Below are positions 46,480 to 58,076 of a stretch of 64,000 bases of DNA, in pieces. The notes under the pieces were generated by a model. That model saw only the letters and a list, made by a program, of their open reading frames with translations, ran no database searches and had not been told where the DNA came from. Within the stretch, counting starts at the first letter, position 1. Every line of letters starts with the position of its first letter. Source of the stretch: Ascaphus truei (Eukaryota > Chordata > Amphibia > Anura > Ascaphidae); assembly GCA_036426205.1 (NCBI GenBank), contig CM071571.1, forward strand, positions 108,225,257 to 108,289,256, read 5' to 3'. A program made the position numbers and the translations under genes.

Positions 46480-47480
46480 TAATACCTCTTTCAGGTGATT
46501 GTACTATATTGTAATTGGACAACAATCTCTTTGTGATCGCTACATGTTAGGCAGTATGGCGCACTGTTACGATGTATCAACGCATGGAAAGGAAAATGGT
46601 GGTTAAAAAAAACAAAAAAAACAAAACATTTAAACGCACAGTAACATAACCGGTTGTCTATATTTACCATTCTTCTAGGAATAACTCTTGTTGGCTTGCA
46701 AATGGGCTCCAGAATGCAAGGCATTTTCATCCACGCTTGACCCAACCCGCTGATCCAGTCTGACACACATCTCCTCCATGAAGCAGCTATAGGGAAATCG
46801 CCACTGCTTTCTTCAACAATTGTCGGGCGGTAGGTTTCATTCTTCTGGGTCCCATTCCCAAGCCATTTTAGCTGAAGGTTTGGGACATACTCATAGTACT
46901 GTGTCTGTTGTTACAAGTGGGTTTCGGAAGGAGGGTCGCAGATATGCCAGCAGGACGATTCAAGGAAACAGTAAGTTAGCGGATCCCTGCTGCTTGGCAT
47001 TAGGAATAAATATGCCTTTCACAACCATATAGGTGCCATCTTTCAGGGGGTAAAATGCTTTTCCTTGCCAATCTTCCAGAAACCATAGGTGGTGTGATAG
47101 TTATCTGCACAAGTTCCAAAAAAAGTCATTAGTTGATAAAGTGAATCTTATGAGGAATTAAAGAATCCGGCGCAGCCTGAGGTACTTGGTAATAAGGATA
47201 TTTAGCCGAAATCAAATCATAGATTTGGCGGTTTGCTTGCTTTGTGTCCGGACTGTTTAAATTGCTTCTGAAACCATGTACTCTATACCCTAAAAGGGGA
47301 TCATATTGTAACGAATTCATCAGCATGTCGAGTGCCACACCAGATGTGTGCCGCTGTCTCTTTGCTAACAAAATGATTATGATCAATGGCTAACAAATGC
47401 CTGTGTTTCGTTTCAAGGTCAACAAAGTAACTACTTTTATCCTTATTTCAAAACGCCAATTGGATTGTGTTCCTTTTAAT
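46480..47480 (-). pseudogene. forkhead-like (FOX) cargo gene, copy B remnant
   Basis: The minus-strand frame ending at 47129 reads DPLLGY, 9 residues, NSPDTK, then QIYDLISAKYPYYQ, then PDSLIPHKIHFIN. It aligns without gaps, over about 39 residues up to PYY, to the forkhead pattern K-P-P-Y-S-Y ... NSP-[DE]-K-K ... IY-x-x-I ... FPYY, and the recognition helix pattern NSIRHNLSLN fits with one extra residue. Shifted by one base, the first part also reads SEAI where FOX proteins have LI-x-x-AI. After two stops and a frame change come YGFWKIGKE and DGTYMVVKGIFIPN, parallel to the wing region start. Downstream blocks to about 46490 are shared with copy A. Frames are broken, so it is dead here. FOX proteins bind DNA; its role for the transposon is unknown. 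Confidence 0.6.
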
Positions 47481-48590
47481 TGGTTAAGTTTTTGTGGTTA
47501 GTGATAGGCGAATGTGGGAAAAACATGTATCATGTTTCTATCTCGTTTGTGAAAACATTCTAAAATCACTTATTCAGTAACAGTGAGTTTTCTAGAAAAA
47601 TCACAAGAGCACTGTGGGAAAATAAGTGCTTAGACAGCCATATCAGTAAATACAACACCTGCAAAATGAAAAGGTTTTTTTCACCTACATTTCTGTGGTA
47701 TTTGAAAGGTCTGCGTTAACTACGGTCTGCATGAGTTTAAATCGTGTGTATCTCCTATATATATAAATATATCTCTCTCTTAAAAAAGTATTATATATAA
47801 AGGGTTATATTGTAAATAGATGTATAGTGTGTGTGGGTTGGTGTTGGTGTGTGTGTATATAGGTATCTATAGAGAGGAGATCTATCTAGATATATTATAT
47901 AATATAGATAGATATATATATATCACTAATATACTAATGATTGTCTTTTTTTTTTCTTTATTGAAGGAGTACACAAACATATTGATGGCAGTAGTAAGTA
48001 AGGCCTTGTATGAAACCTATTTAAATGGTTGCATAAACATGAGTAGAATTACGTCATAAAAAACATTTGTTTGCCCCCAATAATGTTAGAGGGCTCACAC
48101 TAAGTTATAGTTGTCAAACATAGGCCGGTATTTTCAATAGTGTGTTTTCACAAGAAGCATGAAGTGTATGTTTTTGTAAATACATCTATACCAGTGTAGT
48201 AAGTTACTATGAATATATAACACACACACCCACACAGTGTGTGTCTGTGTGTGTGTGTGCATATATCAATACATACTACATCTATTTTAGTTTAAATTCA
48301 GAGAGTTCTTGAAACAAGAACACACTAAATGATTTTAAGGGACAAACATTACCAATGGCACAAGGTAAGTAAATTTCAACTCAAAATCTGCTGTACACGT
48401 ACAAGAAAGAGGTTCTGCAGTTAAAATTAGTGCTTTGCTAATTGCATGAAAAAATATGCACATGCATGAGTGACACAATTAAAACACCCAAGCAATGTCT
48501 TGCGCAAAGGCATGGCAGATTCGATTAAATTAGACAACTGGCTCTGTGGAGCATTACTGAACGACGATAATACATCAATATTTATAACCA
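47481..48590. other. AT-rich spacer of copy B
   Basis: No coding signal is seen. It contains AT- and GT-rich microsatellite-like stretches (47755-47930, 48220-48260) and mirrors 26310-27790 of copy A only in part. Confidence 0.4.
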
Positions 48591-48712
48591 CTATTCATTA
48601 ATTCGGAGTGTACATTTCCAAAAATTCACCGTGTACACGAACACACTTGAAAGGTTGGAACAAAACAGTCTCAGCATTACCATACAATAGTAAATTAGAT
48701 AATCTGAAGTCA

Positions 48713-48975
48713 ACAAAAAAAAGGCCAAAGAATATTTTTGAATTTTAAAATTAATTTGTTTGTTCTTTTTGTGACGGCCACGCGGTAGTAACAGGGCCTG
48801 CTGTTGTCTCTTGAAGTGCCTTTCCTTTCTTTGACCACCAACCTTAGTGGTACACGAGCCACTTTGAGTGGGCCTCTGGCACTTCACGGGAGGGCTTGTG
48901 GCCAGTGGGACTCACCTACAGGGCTGTTGGGGCAGTGACTACCTCAGGGGCTTTTGGGGTAGGTAGGATGTTCAC
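48713..48975. repeat. segment repeated on both sides of the assembly gap (left copy)
   Basis: Sequence from AAAAAAAGGCCAAAGA through GAGTGGGCCTCTGGCACTTC to GGGCTTTTGGGGTAGG recurs at 49270-49530 with many small indels. The indel-rich differences suggest the same locus assembled twice from noisy reads, or a true tandem duplication. Confidence 0.7.
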
Positions 48976-49760
48976 CAGGGCTGTGGCCAGGGATACTACA
49001 GGGCTTGTGGCCAGGACATCACTACCGGGCTTTTGGGCAGTAGTAGCCAGGGCTTTGGGGCGATTACTACAGGCTTTTGGCGTTCACCTCAGGCTGGGAC
49101 ATGACTCACCTACAGGGCTTTTGGGCAGCGATTCACTACGGGCTTTTGGGCAGTGACTCCCTCAGGCTTTGGGGTCNNNNNNNNNNNNNNNNNNNNNNNN
49201 NNNNNNNNNNNNNNNNNNNNNNNNNNNNNNNNNNNNNNNNNNNNNNNNNNNNNNNNNNNNNNNNNNNNNAAACAAAAAAAACGGCCAAAGACATATTTTG
49301 TTGAATTTTAAAATTAATTTTTTTGTTCTTTTTGTGCGCCACCGCGGAGAGTAGTAACAGGGCTTGGTTGTCTCTTGAAGTCTTTCTTATCTTTGCACAC
49401 CACCTATGGTACAACACGAGCCACTTGAGTGGGCCTCTGGCACTTCACGGGCAGGGCTTGTGGCCAGTGGACTCACCTACAGGGCTGTTGGGCAGTGACT
49501 CACCTCACAGGGGCTTTTGGGGTAGTTAGATGCCAGCGTGAGTATACTAAGGGCTGTGGCCAGGATCACTACGCTTTGGCGGATTCAACTACAGGGCTTT
49601 TGCGGTCACACAGGTTTTGACATCACCTACCGGGCTTTTGGGCAGTGATAGTGAGTCACTGATTCACCTACAGGGCTTTTGGGCAGCGATTCACCTACAG
49701 GGCTTTTGGGCAGTGACTCACCTACAGGGCTTTTGGGTAGTGACTGTTCACGGACAGGGC
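48890..49760 (-). repeat. 27-bp coding tandem repeat, Myb-like protein tail
   Basis: The unit CTACAGGGCTTTTGGGCAGT plus GACTCAC recurs. On the minus strand the clean part (49640-49760) encodes consecutive nine-residue units of SPVGESLPK. The array continues on both sides of the gap with more noise and ends toward basic words (KERHFKRQQQ). Confidence 0.75.
49177..49269. other. assembly gap (93 N)
   Basis: N run inside the 27-bp repeat array of Harbinger copy B. Confidence 0.99.
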
Positions 49761-52700
49761 TTGTGCCCACTGACACATGTGAGCAAGTTGGTAGACACTG
49801 CACAAGTGATGGTTGGTCTGTTTCATGTGTGTCTTTTGTTGTTTTTGACCAAAAACTGGTCAGTAGTAACTGCTTGTGTTTTCTTTTTGTGGCCTCCTTT
49901 GTAGGTGTCAGCTGCTGAATTTGTACAGATGGCAGCGGTAGGATGTCGTCAGGAACCTGTATGAACAGATCCTGCCTGTGAGCTGTTGAATTGTGGTACA
50001 TTAGTCATTCTCCAGTAATTAGCTTGTGTTTGCTGAACAACTAATGCTTCGAATGAGGTGTTGATTTTTTGCAACTGTTTAGGCACTTCAATGAAGACTC
50101 TGTGGAGATGTGCCAATTGTGAAACTGTTTCTTCCTGCAGTGCAATCATCCTTTCCAGCACTGTCATCAGGTCAGAATGGCGACGATTTTCTGCTTCCAC
50201 AATTTTTCCCTCAGAAGCTACAATTGCATCATATGTGGTTTTTGCTGGACGATTTGGCGGTAAAACAGTTTCAATTGGAACCTCTTCATGGTCACTTGCT
50301 TGTATTTGTGTGTCTATGGTGGCGGCGGCGGCATCATCATCATCATCATCATCATCAAAATCCTCTTCATCATGTTCTACAAATAAATGTACACATTATT
50401 AAATGGCATGTTAATCTCTGCTGTGTTACTATGTAATTGTACTGTGTCATAAGTAACAACTAACATGTTTCCATACGTTTTATAACCTCACATTAAAAAC
50501 TACCTTGACTTAAGAATAATGTTTGGACTCAGTATGAAATATGAGTGACTGAAAACTTGCTGTAAACTCACAACTCCTACATGATAGTTAACATCACTAA
50601 CACAATACATGTTGCCTTACACTTCATTTTCACTGACACTAAGTAATCCTATTTAAAGAAGATGTGCAAAACAAATAATGAACATGACAACATAACATAT
50701 AGAAGAGCACATATTATATGGCCACCAACTGATACACTCACCTTCTAGGTGTGTTGAGCTGGCTGACCCAGGTGAAGACACTTGTTCAGTCTCAGGTGAC
50801 ACATGTCCTTCAGGGGCAAATATATATAACAATAACATAAGTTTTACATTTACATGTGTAAATATTGAACAAACAGTTATTGTATGTTCTGTATTTATGA
50901 GTACCTAACAGCATCATTTCCTTAACCCAAAATGTGTGTGTGAAAGTGAACATAAATAGTTGTAATAAGAATGTACATGCCTGTGTACTTAGAACTTTTG
51001 AGTTCCCTAACATAAAACATACTATGTTCCTGCAGTAATGCGTGAGGATAAATAGATAAAATTTGTACATAAAAATCATATGTTGTGTAGTGATATCAGT
51101 ATCATAATGTACATAACTATCATGAGATGACCATTCACAATGGTTATCATGAAGGTGGTCATATTGCAAAAAGTGTTGTTTTTGGTAGAGGATATGTGTG
51201 GTACATTAATATAAGATGTGGCACACATGAATGTGGCTGTGACTAAACAAGACAACACATGCAGTGTGTGATAATGTGTCGTTGATAGTAGTAGATCAAC
51301 TATAGATATGAATGAACTAATGTGTGACGTACGGTTTGATAAGTAATGAGTTGTTGGGGCATTTAGTAGCTAAAGTGAAGCTTTCAAATGAGTGTGATTA
51401 ACTTCAGTTGTGCTAGTCAGGTTGTAAGAACGGTATTCACTTCCCCAAAAAGCCTAATCAGCCACACCTTTCAATTACTTGAAACAGGTGAAAATGGTGT
51501 GAACTAAGTTGACCCTAAAATGAGGCTGTAATTAGTGTGTGTGCTGAACCCCACCCCCTCTGTTGAAGTGTATGCTGTGATGAGATATTAATTGCAGCTG
51601 CTTTAACACAACGGTAGATGAGCTAAATAGTCGTGTGCAGTTTTTAAGTTATGAAAACAATGACATAAAATATGATACGTGTGCCTCATTATGCTGTCTG
51701 TATATGAGTTAAAGCAAAAATGGACCTTTTCATAAACAACTATAGATGTGTTAGTGCAAGTGATGTTTGTAGGCCGTTGCATGCAATATATTTGATGCAT
51801 GCTTAAAATAGGCAGTAATGTCATGTTTGTCGGAGTAAAATAAATAAAATACACAATAATATTATACATATTTCTGTTCTGTACCTGTAGCTAGTAATAA
51901 TTTCTCATTAACATGTGTTACACATGTGTACTACCCTGTTGTTCCCCATCTTCGGCCACCATCAATTGCTTCCACTGCAGCAATGCATTTTGGGAATTCA
52001 CATGTAAATGAGCACGCAATGGCACGTGCTATATTAGTTACTGCTTTTAGTAGGACTACAACATATATGTCTATTTTGAGATATATATATATACAGAATC
52101 AGACATATACATATATAGATGCAGGTATGCTTATATTGTGAAGACAGTATAAAAAGCAGTGTAACTAAGCAAAATAACTGTAAGCAACGACACGCCTAGT
52201 ACAGTAATATTTCTCACCTGGTGGAAATTGTGAGGGGTAAATTCCTATATCACGGTCACCAGGTAAGCCTTCCACGACGACGGGAAGTAATTTTGCCCGA
52301 AGCAGCTCCTCCAATGGACTTAATATGAGACGTTGTGGTGTGGGCCCACCTCCAGTGCCAGTAGCATGCACGCGTTGGTGTTGTATTTTCTTTTTCAATT
52401 TGGACCTAATATCATCAAATCTCTTGTGACAATTCCGCTTGTCCCTCACATGATTCCCACACGCATTGACACCAATGACTATTGTGTCCCACATTTCTTT
52501 TCTGCTTGCTGAACTTGTCCGCCCTTGAAAAACATATAAAATATATGAGGTAAATGATTAATAATTGAAGCACCAGTTTCCTACACTGCTAGCTGTTCCA
52601 AGAGATAGCAAACATGCTGTTTTATGTGTAATATGTGAAGCACATGAGCATTCACTACTAAACCTATACATGTAAGCAAGGTTGCATTCATATTGTATGC

Positions 52701-53451
52701 AGTTATGGCAAATTGACCGCCTGTGTTTAGTTGTCCTTGTAAGGCATGATAAAAAGCTGTGTTTCCAGACTAATTAACATAGAAAGATATTCTGAACCCA
52801 TATTTGCATATGAACAAAACTCAGATGACCTAGGATCACATGTATTTGAATAATAAATGTAAAGGTACACTTACCTAGTAAATGTCCATATATACTGTCA
52901 TAGTGCTCCAGAATGCCAGTGACAAGAGCTGTATTTTCCTGGTCATTGAAGCGAGGATTACGTGGCTTCTCCACACGTTTCTTCCGAGCAGGTTTAGGGT
53001 CAGAGCTTGGCTGGTGCTGACTGGACTCTCCTTCTTCCAATGGAAGAGCCTCCAAAAGCTGCCCACCAGCAAGCACGCCACCACCAGACACCCCATCAGC
53101 AACTGCGCCACCAGCAGCACTCACAGCACCAGCACTCCCACTCCTAGCACCAGCACTCCCACTCCCAGCAACAACACTCCCACTCCCAGCAACAGCACTC
53201 CCACTCACAGCAACAGCACTCCCACTCACAGCAACAGCACTCCCACTCACAGCAACAGCACTCCCAGCAACAGCACTCCCACTCCCAGCAACAGCACTCC
53301 CACTCCCAGCACCAGCACTCCCACTCCCAGCAACACCACTCGGTGCACCAGCAACATCACTCCCCTGAACAGTACGTTCACTCCGACGCGTACTCGCACG
53401 AGTAGCACTCCCACTCCCACCAGCATCACTCTTCCCATGCTTTGCGGGCAT
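49620..53451 (-). CDS. Myb/SANT-like DNA-binding protein, Harbinger copy B
   Basis: Exons read 53451-52875, 52523-52218, 50807-50742 and from 50376 down; introns have GT-AG ends. Exon 1 starts MPAKHGKSD and has a long Gly/Ser/Ala repeat. The Myb/SANT-like domain spans the first splice (PRFNDQENTALVTGILEHYD, then RTSSASRKEMWDTIVIGVNACG and HKRFDDIRSKLKKK), in the style of Harbinger partner proteins such as NAIF1. Exon 3 encodes GHVSPETEQVSSPGSASS. Exon 4 has an Asp/Glu run, EVPIETVLPPNRPAKTTYDA, then a coiled-coil-like helix (RRHSDLMTVLERMIALQEE). That frame stops at 49949. The next frame (IQVPDDILPLPS) continues into the SPVGESLPK repeats, so a frameshift or sequencing error lies near 49955-49990. 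Confidence 0.75.
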
Positions 53452-53677
53452 ACTTCCAGCACTCACAAAAAACAGACAACTAATGTACAGCCAATCACAC
53501 GAAACACTTCCACATATAAAACAAGACAAAGATGTAAACAAAACAACAATGGACAAAGCTCACCCAATACACAACAAGTCTCTCCGTCAATATGCAAATG
53601 TTTAATCAGCCAGCTCTGTGCGTCTCTCTCTCTCTCTCACTCCCAACAACACAGAGAATGATTAGCAGTACACGTTG

Positions 53678-53687
53678 CCTTTAAATA
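53678..53687 (-). promoter_or_regulatory. TATA-like box of Myb-like gene, copy B
   Basis: The minus strand reads TATTTAAAGG, as in copy A and before both transposase genes. Confidence 0.55.
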
Positions 53688-53947
53688 TGGCGCGCAATCC
53701 AAAACATGCTTGTTTCGCCTGATTCAGCAAGATTTGTGATTGGGCAACCTATCAGCACCCCGCCACGCACGCCGATACACCTGTGTGTGATCGGATAATC
53801 ATCGTGAGAGTGGGCGGATTTGTTTTCGGGTTGATTTTGAATGTATTCGGCACTTACTGCATACGGAGAGGAAAAATCGCCATTAACATGACTCATCGGT
53901 AAACTTGCCGATTTCACTTAATCGACGCTTACTGCATGAGGCCCTAA

Positions 53948-54560
53948 GAGTTCAATTTGTTCCACATTACATTTATACCTGGCTATTCTCCAATAGAGGA
54001 TATTAGGCCTTGATGTACCTATGGACCCTTGGCTATTCCTTCTAAATAGACCAATACAAGGTTTATCAGGTATGAAAGTGAACTAGTTGCTCACTTCGCA
54101 AAGGCAATGAGATGCCAGATCGCAGCATTATGGGAACATAAAGATACTCCACAAATATCTAAAATTCTAAATTGAATTTGGTTTGTTTGTCAAGTGGAGA
54201 AACTAATGAGCATGGTCAAGGATATTGGCTCAAAATTCTGGAACGTTTGGCAGCCATGGTTAGCTAAATCGAATATACAGGGGTGAGTATGGCCACAATT
54301 CTGCTATGATAGCTGTAGATGCGCAAATTTGAGGCTTGCTATTTGTTGGCTCTGTTTGATGGTCCTCTTAGAAAATATGGGACCGAGACTGTGCGGAGAT
54401 AATTAAGGTTGGACAAATAAAAGTAGCAATATAACTATGCTAACCCCTCTCCCCCTCCGTGGATGTATCGCCCCTGATATTATTTTACCCCCAAAATGTG
54501 ATGTATTGAGATGTACATTGTTTTGACTTTCAATAAAATTTAAGATACAAAAAAAAAATA
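53948..54560 (+). mobile_element. L1-type LINE, ORF2 C-terminus and 3' UTR
   Basis: Sequence resumes after the TAA duplication of copy B. It includes an AHFAKAMRCQIAALWEHKDTP-like C-terminal stretch, then FWNVWQPWL. The 3' UTR ends with CAATAAAATTTAAGATAC and a poly(A) run at 54548-54559, as expected for L1-type elements. Confidence 0.75.
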
Positions 54561-54779
54561 CTCTGTTAGCGTTTGTAAATAAAAAATTCCATTCTTAAAA
54601 AATACTTATTGGGGGTATTCAAGTTTTTACTCTTTGCATTTAAATGAAATACACAATCAGTAGTACTGTACATGAAGTACTAATTTCATTTACATTTATA
54701 TAAATATCCATTTTAAAATATTTAAAATCTCACCAACCCATGCCCTCTACCTTGCCCCCACGCCCCATCATCATTCATA

Positions 54780-55760
54780 CAAATGTGCAAAAGCTCTAGT
54801 AGTTAAATATGGCTAATAGTCCTTTGCTTTTGCCCATTTGTGTTGAAAAATATAAATTTTTAAAAACAGAGACACAACATAAAACACAGACAAAGCTCAG
54901 TGCACATCCAGAAAAACTTATATACGGTACAGTGCCTAAATATACATGTATAAATAACTAATAAATAAAATGGTCTTTTAGTTTAACATTTTGGCCAAAT
55001 TGTTGTAAGCCCTTGAGCCAAACTTCACGGCAGACCACGTTTCAAGGGTCCTACACTATATAAATAATCTTAATAACCTGTGCATTGCCGGAAGAATGAT
55101 TTATAAAAATCTGTTCAATATAGTTGCAAAGGTTCTAATTCTGATTGAAGCTTTGTTAACCTGTACATTACCGGAAAAGCACTCTTAATAGTTTGTCCAT
55201 CACACACGCATGCAGGCAAGTTCCCCTGATAGTTGGAGATGCCATGGAGTGAGCTTTTAACCATTTGAATGAGGGAGGGAGTGAGCTTCAATTGGATAGG
55301 AGGTTGCCACCCTCCAAAACAGCCAAGACTAGCTGCACAAGAATTATAAAACATACAGAACACCTACAAGCTCAAATTGAACCCCCAAAATACCCACAAC
55401 ATATATATAAGCATATAAGTTTCACAGAGGAGTGCTACTGAGCATGGCATACATGTATATTTAGGCACTGTACCGTATATAAGTTTTTCTGGATGTGCAC
55501 TGAGCTTTGTCTGTGTTTTATGTTGTGTCTCTGTTTTTAAATACATATTGCCATGCTCAGTAGCACTCCTCTGTGAAACTTATATGCTTATATATATGTT
55601 GTGGGTATTTTGGGGGTTCAATTTGAGCTTGTAGGTGTTCTGTATGTTTGAAAAATATAAATACACAATAAAATAAAATGTACTTTACAATACACAGTAG
55701 GCAATAAACCCATGGGGCAAAGATAACCACACGGGCAGCAAATGGGCAACCAAACAAAAG
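54780..55760. repeat. complex nested inverted repeats
   Basis: Arms 55351-55449 and 55549-55647 are inverted copies of about 99 bp. The loop between them (55450-55540) is itself an inverted copy of 54861-54951. Words on either side (AATATGGCTAATAG, GCAATAAACCC) recur at 17520-17680. It is a rearranged foldback repeat without coding content. Confidence 0.65.
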
Positions 55761-57200
55761 AAAAGAAATGCTATGACACATATATGCATTTCAACCCAGT
55801 TCCATAGTGACACGCATGTGCAGAAATGCTATGACACATATATGCATTTCAACCAGGTTCCACAGCCAGAGACACGTATGTGCAGCACACTACTATTTTA
55901 TGTGCGATTATTAATATTGAATATTCTCTTTCTTTACATGCAAAGGCATCTAAGAGCCAGCCGGTTTGAAGCAGAAAAATTAAAGAACATTGTAAATTTG
56001 GAAGAGACTTTGTATTTTTGTGTTATTCATTTTTACTTTATTATCAAGTGCTAATTCAACATTCCATGCTCTAAAAATACTTTTTGGTATGTTAATGTTT
56101 TTACTGTAAATCTGTGTGATATTGGATCATGCGCACATGAACGGTAATAAGTGACAGGTTGCATTGCAGAGATTTTTAAGACACAATAACTCGTGATTGT
56201 TGACTTGCGTTTCTGGCCGGTATTGCATATATTTCAATTTTTGCCCTCTTTCAGATTACGAATAAACCATTTGAAAATTAAGAATTTCCGTGGTGCGGGA
56301 TGGCAGTTGCATCTGTATGCCAGTCTTTTCATAGAAGTGTGAATTCAAATTGTACATATATCCCCTCAAACCTCCCTCCAAATAACATAGGGAGAGATGC
56401 CTATGTTCAAAAAGGAGCACATCTGAGGTACCTGGAAGATATGTTAATGATATATGCAAAGTATATTTAAATGACTCGCATCTCAAACATCCTAAAGGAT
56501 TTCCATAAGAACTATGGATTAGAATAAGCCACACAACCTTTGCTATTCTGGGCAGTAGCTCTAACAGAGTGAGGTAAACAAGCTGCTGAGTAGCATTATT
56601 GTCCCATTTCAAGTTTAAAAACTCTCTTTTACAATTTTCATTATTATTATTCTGCTTCTCATCATATTGAGTAAAAATCATTGAGGCTGTTTAATCAAAA
56701 GTTTACATCAGTACTGTTCTTTACAAAAAATATTCAAACTTGGCTCCAGCATTTTTAGAATTACACAACTTTGTATTATTTTTACTAAAGTGTCACACAC
56801 TCCAAACCTCTTGCCAGTGTTTTCTTGATAATATGAAACATATTTTACCTTTGACTTTTGCCTTTATTATTTCCTCCCAAAACAAATTTCATCCAAGTTC
56901 CTTTCCTGTTTCATGTGAGAAACAATGTCCCTGTAGTGCTATAAGCTTTTTAAGTATTTTTTTTAAAAAGAAGTGAGACATTTGACCTCTAACTAACTAT
57001 ACCCTAGATTCACTGAGCTTCTTTAAATCAGGGAAAATAAAATTACATTACCTACTGTAAAACAGTAACATACATTATTGTCTCCGAGTAACGCCATATC
57101 CTCTATCATAATTACATGCAAAAATAATGTCGGTACTTGACCAAATCGATGGTACCTTGACCATGGGTGGGCACCTGCATTCTTTAAAAAATTAATTAGC
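55761..57200. other. unassigned sequence with one short tandem duplication
   Basis: A 43-bp segment (ATGCTATGACACATATATGC ...) is repeated in tandem at 55770-55860. Nothing else is recognised. Confidence 0.4.
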
Positions 57201-57265
57201 GCGACCCCGGTTCTAGCGCGGTCGGATCGAGTGGCCCCCGAGGACCGCGCTATAACGGGGTTGAG

Positions 57266-57268
<3 letters not shown>
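57201..57268. mobile_element. Tigger/pogo-type terminal repeat
   Basis: The segment reads toward GCGCTATAACGGGGTTGAGCTG and then TA. It is the inverse of the end seen at 16619, and its inner part is itself self-complementary (GACCGCGCTAGAACCGGGG against CGGTCCTCGG words). The other end of this copy was not found. Confidence 0.5.

Positions 57269-57311
<43 letters not shown>
57269..57311. repeat. (TA)n microsatellite
   Basis: A pure TA run begins at the TA flank of the preceding terminal repeat. Confidence 0.95.
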
Positions 57312-57312
<1 letters not shown>

Positions 57313-57318
57313 AATGTA

Positions 57319-57440
57319 AATACAACTGTATGCTCATCTGCATATCTTAGGCAGGTCTGCAACCCGCCTTTCACCATTATCACCCAGCACACAGCACGGG
57401 ATTCTGGGAAATGACATGCAAATGAGCACAGTGCCACTTT
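57319..57440. repeat. dispersed repeat, first of two direct copies
   Basis: The segment CTGTATGCTCATCTGCAT ... GACATGCAAATGAGCACA ... GCCACTTTTTGCTTC is repeated at 58229-58383 with small differences. The two copies flank the retroposon at 57558-58076. Confidence 0.75.
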
Positions 57441-57557
57441 TTGCTTCAAAAACCATTTTTAACATGGTTCCCTCTAGGCTTAAGCTTGCTGCATGGTCAC
57501 AGCTTTGAGCACAGCCAGGTTTAAGGTGCATACCCAGAAAACCACCCACAGACAGCT

Positions 57558-58076
57558 TTTTTTTTTTTTTTTTTTTTTTTCCTCCCGAGAGGGTACACCC
57601 TCTCGCTCATCGGATCCCAGTCCACTTCAGTGGATAGGGAGCTTGCCTTTGGACTGTCCAACCGAAGTCAGACCCACCCTCAGTGCACAGTTTCCCTGAA
57701 GGTTTCAGCCCGAAAGCCTAGGTCTCCAGGGACATTGATGCCTTCCTCCGTTAGGATTCAGGACATCCGTCTCTTCCTCCCTCTGGCCCAAGGCCCGCAA
57801 GGGAGTTCGCATCATCTCCCCTCTTTCGAGGGTTGTGCGGGTGCACCCCAGCCCCGAAGGGCTGGTTGCTCAAATGCCATCCCCCCTTAGCCCGAAGGCT
57901 CAGGGGTTCTGTGGTCCGGGGTCTGGACACCACCTCTCAACGAGCTAGAGGGCCAAATGCTTGCCACAGACCTTTCCTACTGAAATCCCAGATAGGATAG
58001 TACTGCATTTGGTCATAGCTGTGCAGGTCGAGAGGAGCACTCATATCGCCTTGATCTAAGCCAAAGGGCCAAGGCA
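57558..58076 (-). mobile_element. poly(A) retroposon with U2 snRNA-like head
   Basis: Read on the minus strand it begins TGCCTTGGCCCTTTGGCTTA and GATCAAGG, closely resembling the conserved 5' end of U2 snRNA. It continues through a GC-rich body with small hairpins (for example CCCTCTCG / CGAGAGGG near 57587-57605) and ends in a poly(A) run of about 22. A perfect 12-bp target duplication CCACAGACAGCT flanks it (57546-57557, 58077-58088). It has no long coding frame. It could be a SINE with an snRNA-derived head, or a retrocopy of a longer non-coding RNA. Confidence 0.65.

Larger units (their letters stand above)
40800..53944 (-). mobile_element. PIF/Harbinger transposon, copy B (13.1 kb)
   Basis: The ends are GGGCCTCATGCAGTAAGCG (40800) and its inverse ending at 53944. 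TAA flanks both sides (40797-40799, 53945-53947), the TWA duplication usual for this superfamily. Relative to copy A it is inverted. The transposase is on the plus strand near the left end and the Myb-like gene on the minus strand from the right end. The transposase reads intact; the Myb-like gene is nearly so. It interrupts an L1-type LINE whose parts lie on both sides. An assembly gap lies in the repeat-coded tail of the Myb-like gene. Confidence 0.9.

Noticed and set aside
50058..50436. plus-strand frames over the Myb-like exon 4
   Set aside because: They are antisense to an exon with splice sites, an acidic run and a coiled-coil helix conserved between copies.
53247..53661. long Ser/Thr/Pro frame antisense to the Myb-like exon 1
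   Set aside because: It is the antisense shadow of the Gly/Ser/Ala-coding repeat.
58021..58076. a functional U2 snRNA gene
   Set aside because: Only a degenerate 5' segment resembles U2, and it is the head of a poly(A)-tailed insert with a target duplication, so it is not a gene.
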